Positions 1 through 4,297 of a stretch of DNA of 13,899 bases are shown here, piece after piece. A program made the translations under genes and the position numbers. The stretch covers positions 1-13,899 of the forward strand of contig JAGORY010000004.1 in assembly GCA_018062585.1 (NCBI GenBank), written 5' to 3'. This stretch comes from Candidatus Peribacteraceae bacterium. GTDB taxonomy: Bacteria; Patescibacteriota; Gracilibacteria; Peribacterales; Peribacteraceae. How positions within the stretch are numbered: the stretch's first letter is position 1; every line of letters starts with the position of its first letter. The notes under the pieces are model-generated. The model saw only the letters and a list, made by a program, of their open reading frames with translations. It did no database searches and had not been told where the DNA came from.

Positions 1-30
1 TGTCCGACGCGGGGTGGAGCAGCCCGGTAG

Positions 31-77
31 CTCGCAAGGCTCATAATCCCGCGGCCGCGGGATCGCAGGTTCAAATC
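31..77. repeat. 47-bp direct repeat, left copy
   Basis: Bases 31-77 match 461-507 exactly, at an offset of 430 bp. The repeat runs from the end of the tRNA-fMet D arm through the anticodon loop and the palindrome into the T loop. To its left lies the 5' half of a tRNA-fMet, and to the right of the other copy lies the 3' end of one. This is the arrangement expected if the 430 bp between had been inserted into a tRNA-fMet variant, or duplicated in tandem. Confidence 0.9.
46..63. repeat. 18-bp perfect palindrome, copy 1
   Basis: ATCCCGCGGCCGCGGGAT reads identically on both strands. It sits immediately after the anticodon loop in the broken tRNA-fMet copy, replacing the 3' half of the anticodon stem. 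The same palindrome occurs at 476-493, and the intact tRNA lacks it. It could fold as a GC-rich hairpin with almost no loop, which recalls template-switch products or small palindromic mobile repeats. Confidence 0.9.
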
Positions 78-88
78 AGTTATTTTTT

Positions 89-117
89 TTGCTTTTTAGA
101 CTGCTTAACTGCATACT
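89..117 (+). promoter_or_regulatory. Probable promoter of intact tRNA-fMet and GIY-YIG gene
   Basis: TTGCTT (89-94) and CATACT (112-117) are separated by exactly 17 bp and lie 11 nt before the mature 5' end of the intact tRNA. The expected start point is near 124. The promoter lies in the T-rich stretch between broken copy 1 and the intact copy, so it belongs to the inserted or duplicated segment itself. Confidence 0.55.
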
Positions 118-128
118 CAACTGTCCGA

Positions 129-205
129 CGCGGGGTGGAGCAGCCCGGTAGCTCGCAAGGCTCATAACCTTGAGGTCGCAGGTTCAAATCCTGTCCCCGC
201 AACCA
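129..205 (+). tRNA. Initiator tRNA-fMet (CAU), intact, CCA encoded
   Basis: This 77-nt cloverleaf has CCA encoded. Initiator hallmarks are visible: the unpaired C1/A72 end of the acceptor stem (CGCGGGG with CCCCGCA), A11:U24 in the D stem, and anticodon loop CTCATAA. The anticodon stem is CAAGG/CCTTG, so only two of the three G:C pairs normally found at 29-31:39-41 are present, and 29:41 is A:U. The tRNA lies 7 nt before the GIY-YIG start codon and probably shares its transcript. The partial copies on either side (8-77 and 461-522) are broken, so this is the only functional initiator tRNA in the window. Confidence 0.96.
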
Positions 206-212
206 AATTTGT

Positions 213-476
213 ATGCAAGGAAGCTTCGTCGCCTACGTTCTGGTGAATGCCGAAACAAAGAAATACATCGGTATCACTTCTGATATTTCAAAAAGACTTG
301 CGGAGCATAATGAAGGAAAGTCCGAGTACACTTCTTTTCGAGGACCATGGACTTTATTGTGGTCCAGCAGGGTAATGTCTCACACAGAAGCTTTGCGACT
401 GGAAAAGCTCATGAAGAAGCAGAAGGGCGGGGACGGGCTCCAGGTGCTGATGAGGATTTTCTCGCAAGGCTCATAA
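213..476 (+). CDS. Small GIY-YIG nuclease-domain protein, 3' end fused to tRNA remnant
   Basis: This 87-residue protein is a stand-alone GIY-YIG domain of the UvrC/YhbQ-like type. It has AYVLV at 7-11 in place of the first GIY strand, YIG at about 18-20, the catalytic-type arginine in DISKRLAEHN (about 24-33), and the conserved helix with glutamate in TEALRLEKLMKKQKGG. Members are DNA-cleaving or DNA-binding proteins of unclear role; homing endonucleases use the same fold. The ATG lies 7 nt after the tRNA-fMet CCA with no ribosome-binding site, so the mRNA would be nearly leaderless once the tRNA is cut away. The last codons (SQGS and TAA) are tRNA-fMet sequence, and the TAA comes from the anticodon loop of the 3' tRNA fragment. 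The native C-terminus was therefore probably replaced when the locus rearranged, while the core domain looks complete. An intact, mobile cassette gene and a decaying one are both possible. Confidence 0.8.
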   Translation: MQGSFVAYVLVNAETKKYIGITSDISKRLAEHNEGKSEYTSFRGPWTLLWSSRVMSHTEALRLEKLMKKQKGGDGLQVLMRIFSQGS

Positions 477-507
477 TCCCGCGGCCGCGGGATCGCAGGT
501 TCAAATC
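461..507. repeat. 47-bp direct repeat, right copy
   Basis: This is the exact partner of 31-77. The left edge is sharp: base 460 and those before it belong to the GIY-YIG reading frame and do not match the tRNA. The right side continues into a normal tRNA-fMet 3' end with CCA. Confidence 0.9.
476..493. repeat. 18-bp perfect palindrome, copy 2
   Basis: This is identical to 46-63 and again directly follows the CTCATAA anticodon loop. Its first base is the last base of the GIY-YIG stop codon. Two identical copies in the same tRNA position indicate one ancestral palindrome that was later split or duplicated. Confidence 0.9.
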
Positions 508-608
508 CTGTCCCCGCAACCAACAAAGTTAGTACTCAATTATACAGTGCAATTTTTGTGAATGGTGAAGCGGCCACAAGCAACTTGCGATTTGGCCTCT
601 CTTTTCCC

Positions 609-637
609 TTGCTCAGATTCAATCCTTTCCTTAAGAT
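609..637 (+). promoter_or_regulatory. Promoter of rpmA
   Basis: TTGCTC (609-614) and TAAGAT (632-637) are 17 bp apart. The -10 box ends 9 nt before the rpmA ATG, so transcription should begin about 2-3 nt before the start codon. No Shine-Dalgarno sequence lies between. The rest of 523-608 shows no other signal I can name. Confidence 0.6.
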
Positions 638-646
638 CTCCCCACT

Positions 647-931
647 ATGGCAACAAAAAAAGCGGGTGGATCAACCCAAAACGGCAGAGATTCAGTCTCT
701 AAGCGCTTGGGCGTAAAGCGCTTCGGTGGCCAGATGGTGAATGCCGGTGAGGTTCTTGTTCGTCAAAAAGGCCTCTGGTACCGATCGGGCAAGAACACGT
801 ACCTCGGCAAAGACTGGACCATTCACTCTGGAATTGAGGGTGTGGTCGCCTTCCGCAAGTCCAAGATCAAGAAGTTCAACGGTCGCCGTGAGCTTGAGAC
901 GACAGTGAGTGTTGTCGCTCTCGCCGCCTAA
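647..931 (+). CDS. rpmA: Large ribosomal subunit protein bL27
   Basis: bL27 (94 residues) lies near the peptidyl-transferase centre of the 50S subunit and contacts the tRNA acceptor ends with its N-terminal tail. The diagnostic N-terminus is present: KKAGGSTQNGRDS followed by SKRLGVKRFGG. The tail starts at Met-Ala-Thr-Lys-Lys with no Firmicute-type cleavable extension. The body is divergent from residue 30 on, and the C-terminus has an extra stretch (ELETTVSVVALAA). In most bacteria rpmA sits in rplU-rpmA-obgE. Here it stands alone, rplU is absent and obgE lies 8 kb away. The start has its own -35/-10 promoter and no ribosome-binding site. Confidence 0.96.
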   Translation: MATKKAGGSTQNGRDSVSKRLGVKRFGGQMVNAGEVLVRQKGLWYRSGKNTYLGKDWTIHSGIEGVVAFRKSKIKKFNGRRELETTVSVVALAA

Positions 932-1031
932 GTACGTCTTCGGATTGTGAGCTGCGGATTTTTCGACGTACACTGATGGTTGTAGGCAGACAGTTTGCAA
1001 CTTCGCTAGATTTATATGGGCTTTGATCCTG

Positions 1032-1037
1032 TATACT
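1032..1037 (+). promoter_or_regulatory. -10 box of tRNA-Ile
   Basis: TATACT ends 8 nt before the mature tRNA 5' end, the expected place for a tRNA promoter. I see no good -35 box 16-18 bp upstream. The 932-1045 gap otherwise holds only a loose inverted repeat (GTACGTC 932-938, GACGTAC 965-971) without a T-run after it. Confidence 0.5.
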
Positions 1038-1045
1038 TTTTCCGT

Positions 1046-1122
1046 GGGCCGGTAGCTCAGTTGGTTAGAGCACAGGACTTATACACCTGGGGTCGGTGGT
1101 TCAACTCCACCCCGGCCCACCA
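1046..1122 (+). tRNA. tRNA-Ile with anticodon UAU, CCA encoded
   Basis: This 77-nt cloverleaf has acceptor GGGCCGG/CCGGCCC, D arm GCTC/GAGC, T arm GGTGG/CCACC and an encoded CCA. The anticodon loop is CTTATAC, giving anticodon UAU, which reads the isoleucine codon AUA. The body (GGGCC, AGCTCAGTTGGTTAGAGCACA) is that of an Ile tRNA. The closing pair of the anticodon stem is A31/A39, a mismatch, so the loop may open to 9 nt. Most bacteria read AUA with a lysidine-modified CAU tRNA made by TilS, and a genomic UAU species is uncommon. An ATA codon is used in this window, for example at 11523-11525. Confidence 0.92.
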
Positions 1123-1124
1123 CC

Positions 1125-1274
1125 ACGATTAGAGCATTCGTTCAATTTCTTACACCTGCGATTGCAGCCGTATTGATCGTGCTGTTTTTTCATGAGCATT
1201 TTTATCTTTCATACATCCTTGGATTATTAGCAGTTATGAGCGCAGGGCTCTTGGTAACGAGATCTGCAAACTGA
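1125..1274 (+). pseudogene. C-terminal remnant of an EamA/DMT-family transporter
   Basis: An open frame of 49 codons ends at tandem TGA stops (1272-1277) and has no start codon. It reads as the last two membrane helices of an EamA-type drug/metabolite transporter: RAFVQFLTPAIAAVLIVLFF (family pattern: small residue, then L-x-P-x-x-A), a charged HEH turn where the family has GE, then YILGLLAVMSAGLLVTR. The remaining roughly 240 residues are absent, and the homology begins 2 nt after the tRNA-Ile CCA. A breakpoint at a tRNA 3' end is typical of past integration or excision of a mobile element. The fragment is too short and uninitiated to make a transporter. Confidence 0.75.
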
Positions 1275-1281
1275 TGAAACC

Positions 1282-1297
1282 AAGGCAATACTGCCTT
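1282..1297. other. Short perfect hairpin after the transporter remnant
   Basis: AAGGCA and TGCCTT flank a 4-nt loop (ATAC). The hairpin lies 8 nt after the remnant's stop codon, where the lost gene's terminator could have been, but no T-run follows. Further small GC-rich inverted repeats (GGACGC-G-GCGTCC at 1340-1352 and CCCG-GCTG-CGGG at 1351-1362) lie between it and the end of the CNNM/CBS gene. They may end that gene's transcript on the minus strand. Nothing else is recognisable in 1275-1380. Confidence 0.3.
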
Positions 1298-1380
1298 CTA
1301 TTCCGAGCATGAGCCTCATTCCGGTCTCCCACGATCCCTGGACGCGGCGTCCCGGCTGCGGGGAAGTATTGAGTTAGGCT

Positions 1381-2352
1381 TTACCCTTCATTATCCCCCT
1401 CATCTTGTATCTCCCCTACTAACTCCTCAAGCACATCCTCCAATGTCACGAGGCCGATCGTTTTGCCGTTATCGGTTACCATCGCCAAATGCGAGTGGCT
1501 GCTCCTGAGAACATTCAGGAGATCATCACACCGAAGCGATCCCTCGACGCTTGGTACCGGTCGCAAAATTTCGGTGATGGGATGACCCTCCTTGCCGTCT
1601 GCCATCATTTCCAAGGTGTCATGACTGATGATGTAGCCGACAATCTCATCCAAAGAGTGCCCAACGACCGGATATCGCGAGTACGTGTGCTCGAAGATCA
1701 TCTTGGCTGCCTGACGGATGCTCCGGCCTTTCTGGATGAAGACGATGGATGCCGCCGGTGTCATGATGTCTTTCGTCGTCCGATCGTTCAGGACGAATGC
1801 GCGATGGATCAGCTCGCGTTCGTCGGAGTCGATGTGACCGGCTCCGCCACCGAGATTCGCGAGTGCCCTGATTTGGTCTTCGGTGCCTACTTTCCGTTTT
1901 CCGGACTTAAACATGCGGGCAATGCGCTCGAGGACTACGACAACCGGATACAGAACGACGATGAGCGCGCGAAGAATGGGGGCAACGAAGCGAGAAATGC
2001 GCGGCGCGTAGTGCGAACCGATGGACTTCGGAATGATTTCGGAGAGCACGATCGTGACGAAGGTCAGAAGTGCGGTCACGATGCCGATGGCCTGACTACC
2101 GAACAGTGCTTCAGCTTTTCGTCCGACGAGAATGGGTCCGAGGATATTGGTGACGTTCGTAAGAATGACGATGACGATGATCGCACGCGTCGTGTGACGG
2201 AGAAGCTGCTTGAGTTCGCGGGCACCCCATCGTTTCTTTGCGATCATGACTTCTATTTCGGCTGGATTGACACTCAGTATCGCGGCGTCGATCATCGAAA
2301 GTACGCCGGAGATACACACGAATGCTGTACTAAGAACCAGTAGTTCGACCAT
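1381..2352 (-). CDS. CNNM/CBS-pair membrane protein (HlyC/CorC family)
   Basis: This 323-residue inner-membrane protein has an N-terminal CNNM (DUF21) domain with hydrophobic segments at about 2-27, 56-76, 88-106 and 122-142. The family's proline-containing signature LSEIIPKS lies at 103-110. A linker follows, then a CBS pair at about 195-250 and 258-315 (VTLEDVLEELVGEI ends the second). Relatives are linked to Mg2+/Co2+ efflux or homeostasis, with nucleotide sensing by the CBS pair; the substrate here is an inference. The usual C-terminal CorC/HlyC domain of about 80 residues is missing and the protein stops just after the second CBS. The gene is divergent from the Gmad2 lipoprotein across 47 bp. 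No ribosome-binding site precedes the start. An out-of-frame ATG 10 nt upstream opens a 10-codon frame. Confidence 0.9.
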   Translation of the reverse strand: MVELLVLSTAFVCISGVLSMIDAAILSVNPAEIEVMIAKKRWGARELKQLLRHTTRAIIVIVILTNVTNILGPILVGRKAEALFGSQAIGIVTALLTFVTIVLSEIIPKSIGSHYAPRISRFVAPILRALIVVLYPVVVVLERIARMFKSGKRKVGTEDQIRALANLGGGAGHIDSDERELIHRAFVLNDRTTKDIMTPAASIVFIQKGRSIRQAAKMIFEHTYSRYPVVGHSLDEIVGYIISHDTLEMMADGKEGHPITEILRPVPSVEGSLRCDDLLNVLRSSHSHLAMVTDNGKTIGLVTLEDVLEELVGEIQDEGDNEG

Positions 2353-2387
2353 GGAACTTCATGGTATCAAAATCCCCTCTTTTGCGC

Positions 2388-2393
2388 TATGAT
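2388..2393 (+). promoter_or_regulatory. -10 box, leaderless lipoprotein gene
   Basis: TATGAT is followed by 6 nt (ACGCGC) and then ATG, so the expected transcription start falls on the A of the start codon. The obgE start has the same geometry (TAGAAT, AAGCGC, ATG). Read on the other strand, the same bases give TATCAT (complement of 2389-2394), a possible -10 for the divergent CNNM gene. No good -35 is visible in either direction. Confidence 0.5.
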
Positions 2394-2399
2394 ACGCGC

Positions 2400-2876
2400 A
2401 TGAATTGCACGACAAGCACCCTCAGCACGCGGATTCTCTTCTCTGTCGCCTGTACGCTAGCACTCGTTGCCTGCCGCCAGGCTCCAGTAGTCGTGCCTCC
2501 AACGGAGCAGGATTCATCGTCATCCATGACCACGTCTTCATCATCGTCCGTCGAAATCTCAGACAAGGAAGTCATCATCGAGTCCCCCGAAGTGAACGCG
2601 CTCGTGATGAGTCCCCTGCTTGTACGCGGCAAAGCTCGTGGCTTCTGGTTCCTTGAAGCATCTCTCCCGGTCCAACTCAGGGATGCCAATAACAATGTCA
2701 TCATGACTGTTCCGGCTACCGCCAACGGCGAATGGATGACGACCGACTACGTCGAGTTCACGGCAACATTACGGTTCACGACGACTGCTACGTCTGGCTT
2801 CCTCGTCATCAAGAAAGATAATCCCTCGGGACTACCGGAAAACGACGCCGAGGTAAAAATCCCGGTGAATTTTTAG
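2400..2876 (+). CDS. Lipoprotein with Gmad2 immunoglobulin-like domain
   Basis: The 158-residue protein begins with a lipoprotein signal peptide: polar N-region, hydrophobic RILFSVACTLALVA, and lipobox LVAC, so the mature protein would start at Cys25 and be lipid-anchored outside the membrane. A Ser/Thr/Pro-rich linker (about 26-55) leads to one Gmad2 domain: INALVMSP-like opening (NALVMSPLLVRGKARGFWF), EASLPVQLRD, the WMTTDYVEF strand, and KKDNPSGLPENDAEVKIPV. Gmad2 was named from sporulation proteins but is common as a cell-surface binding domain in non-sporulating bacteria; its ligand is unknown. I chose ATG 2400 over the in-frame ATG 2361 because it places the signal peptide at the N-terminus and fits the -10 box. 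The stop overlaps the convergent cca stop by 4 bp (TTAG). Confidence 0.88.
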   Translation: MNCTTSTLSTRILFSVACTLALVACRQAPVVVPPTEQDSSSSMTTSSSSSVEISDKEVIIESPEVNALVMSPLLVRGKARGFWFLEASLPVQLRDANNNVIMTVPATANGEWMTTDYVEFTATLRFTTTATSGFLVIKKDNPSGLPENDAEVKIPVNF

Positions 2877-4231
2877 CGGTTCGGAAAAAGCTTTGTGAGG
2901 AACGCCTTGGCCTCGGCCTTCGTCGTGATCTCTTTCCTGACCTGTGCGTCCTTGAGGAGACTGATGGCTTTCCCAACTTCCTCCCCTGGCTCGATCCCAG
3001 CAATCTCCATGATGTCATCGCCCGAAAGAAGTGGCTTCTGAGGACGCGGGTGTGAGTTCAGGAAAGCATTGTAATCCGTGATGATGGCGTCATACATGAC
3101 AGGGTCTGAGGGCTTCGTGCCTTGAATATCGATCCAGAACAGTTGGAGAAGTTCTTTGAACCACGGATGAAAGTACCAGTGGGCCTTGCGTTCCTCTGAC
3201 AGTTTTTCAAATGTTCCCATCATCATATGATGTTCGATAAGCCACTGGATTTTTCGGATCCGCTCGGACGGCATCTGAAGACGTCGAAATGCGTTTCCGA
3301 TCATTTTGGCCGATTCTTCTGCGTGACTATCAAATCTGATCCGTTCTTTCAGTGAAAATGTCACGGACTTACCCACGTCATGAAACAGTCCAGCGAGCCT
3401 GACATCTTTTCCGAATTCTTCGGTACACGAGTCGGCGCAGGCCTTCAGGTGGTCCCACACGTCTCCTTCTTTGTGATACTCGTGTGGCTGAGCTACCCCT
3501 TTGCACGCCTCAAGTTCGGGAAAAAGAGCCTTCAGTACACCCAATTCTTGCCAGTCCTCCAGACCAAGAGAGGGCTTTTCGGTCTTCAACAACTTTTCGA
3601 TTTCTTGGAGCACACGCATGCCCGAAAGTCCGACGACACACTCAGCATATTTCTTCAAAGCCGCATACGTCTCAGGATGATACTGGCCCGCAAGCGTCGT
3701 CCGTAAACGGATTATGCGAAGAATACGCAGAGCATCATGCGTGATGCGCTCGGCTGGGATTCCGATGAAGCGTACGAGTCGTTCGCTGAGATCCTGCTCG
3801 CCGTTGCAGGGATCAAACAGTTCTCGGGTCACGGGGTTCCAGTACATCGCATTCACTGTTGCATCACGACGAAGTGCATCTTTCTCGCGGCTACCGAATT
3901 GTACGGATTCCGGATGTCTGCCGTCGGATGCTTCGTCATCTTCTCGAAACGTCGTGATCTCGAACGCGTGACCCTCGACCGCAACGATGACCGCACCGAG
4001 TGCCGCGTTCGTCGTATCGCTTTGTGGGAAGAGTGAGGCAACCGCAGCAGGAAGCGCCGATGTCGCCATATCGATTTCATGCGGCATCATCTCCTGAAAC
4101 ATATCTCTCACCGCCCCACCGATCCACCAAGCCTCGTGTCCGGCATCCAAGAGTTTTTCGGTGATCTTGTACGCAGCTTCTCCATGCTTGCTTGAAAGCA
4201 CTCTATTGATGATTTCTTGAGCAATCGGCAT
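2873..4231 (-). CDS. cca: CCA tRNA nucleotidyltransferase with HD domain
   Basis: This 452-residue class II nucleotidyltransferase of the polyA polymerase/CCA-adding family would add or repair the 3' CCA of tRNAs in the cytoplasm. In order it shows GGAVRD (38-43), the metal-binding motif as E52-I-D54 within HEIDMATSA (the usual form is D-x-D), the third acidic strand FEITTFR (90-96), RRDATVNAM (121-129), and a DALRILRIIRL helix (166-176). A C-terminal HD hydrolase-like domain carries LFHDVGK (282-288) and EHHMMMG. Both complete tRNAs here already encode CCA, so repair is the likely main role. A dedicated poly(A) polymerase is possible from the family, but the HD-containing, roughly 450-residue form points to a CCA enzyme. 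It is divergent from nfo, with TATAAC ending 5 nt before its ATG and no ribosome-binding site. Confidence 0.9.
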   Translation of the reverse strand: MPIAQEIINRVLSSKHGEAAYKITEKLLDAGHEAWWIGGAVRDMFQEMMPHEIDMATSALPAAVASLFPQSDTTNAALGAVIVAVEGHAFEITTFREDDEASDGRHPESVQFGSREKDALRRDATVNAMYWNPVTRELFDPCNGEQDLSERLVRFIGIPAERITHDALRILRIIRLRTTLAGQYHPETYAALKKYAECVVGLSGMRVLQEIEKLLKTEKPSLGLEDWQELGVLKALFPELEACKGVAQPHEYHKEGDVWDHLKACADSCTEEFGKDVRLAGLFHDVGKSVTFSLKERIRFDSHAEESAKMIGNAFRRLQMPSERIRKIQWLIEHHMMMGTFEKLSEERKAHWYFHPWFKELLQLFWIDIQGTKPSDPVMYDAIITDYNAFLNSHPRPQKPLLSGDDIMEIAGIEPGEEVGKAISLLKDAQVRKEITTKAEAKAFLTKLFPNR

Positions 4232-4297
4232 AGCAGGTTATAGGTTATAGAAGAGAGGTTATAGAAAAAAAGACCTTTTCCCTATAACCTATCCCCT
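4232..4297. promoter_or_regulatory. Divergent cca/nfo promoter region with repeated AGGTTATAG units
   Basis: The 66 bp between the two start codons hold AGGTTATAG three times on the + strand (4235-4243, 4242-4250, 4256-4264) and once inverted (4282-4290). On the minus strand each unit contains TATAAC, a good -10, ending 5 or 12 nt before the cca ATG for the two nearest. The inverted unit gives TATAAC (4283-4288) ending 9 nt before the nfo ATG. Convincing -35 boxes are absent on both sides. The third and fourth units form an inverted repeat with a 17-nt centre that could also be a regulator site. Confidence 0.55.

Larger units (their letters stand above)
8..77 (+). pseudogene. tRNA-fMet 5' fragment (broken copy 1)
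   Basis: Positions 1-46 are identical to 122-167, the leader and 5' half of the intact initiator tRNA, through the D arm and the whole CTCATAA anticodon loop. After the loop the normal CCTTGAGG is replaced by a 16-nt self-complementary insert (47-62). The T arm then begins normally (63-77) but breaks off into T-rich DNA, so the 3' acceptor strand is missing. With the insert, the anticodon stem (CAAGG against TCCCG) cannot form and there is no acceptor stem, so this cannot be a working tRNA. It shares 31-77 exactly with the 3' fragment at 461-507. An assembly artefact at a contig edge is possible. Confidence 0.85.
461..522 (+). pseudogene. tRNA-fMet 3' fragment (broken copy 3)
   Basis: The fragment starts inside the D-arm region (CTCGCAAGG), carries the CTCATAA anticodon loop and the 18-bp palindrome, and then a complete T arm, 3' acceptor strand and CCA (520-522). 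From 493 onward it equals the intact tRNA's 3' end. The 5' acceptor strand and most of the D arm are absent because 460 and earlier are GIY-YIG coding sequence. It cannot fold as a tRNA. Joined to fragment 8-77 it would rebuild one full-length, palindrome-bearing tRNA-fMet variant. Confidence 0.85.

Noticed and set aside
1..200. CRISPR-like repeat array
   Set aside because: The repeats are tRNA-fMet copies with only one 121-bp period and no series of equal spacers. No cas genes occur in the window.
1..522. Group I intron in tRNA-fMet with a GIY-YIG homing endonuclease
   Set aside because: The tRNA halves are not separated at an exact splice position, the junctions repeat 47 bp of tRNA, 8 nt of the stem are lost, and there is no room or visible core for an intron fold. 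The intact tRNA is uninterrupted.
932..971. Terminator after rpmA (GTACGTC ... GACGTAC)
   Set aside because: Seven-base arms with 26 nt between and no T-run after the second arm. The only T-run lies inside the loop. Too weak to call.
1489..2343. 284-codon + strand frame opposite the CNNM/CBS gene
   Set aside because: It is Asp/Arg-rich with no domain, while the minus frame has membrane segments and CBS domains.
2319..2362. Ten-codon frame (ATG at 2362 on the minus strand) as a leader peptide of the CNNM gene
   Set aside because: No attenuator hairpin, no regulatory codon run and no ribosome-binding site. A chance ATG is more likely.
2361..2399. Earlier ATG (2361) as lipoprotein start
   Set aside because: It would add 13 charged residues before the signal peptide and lies upstream of the -10 box.
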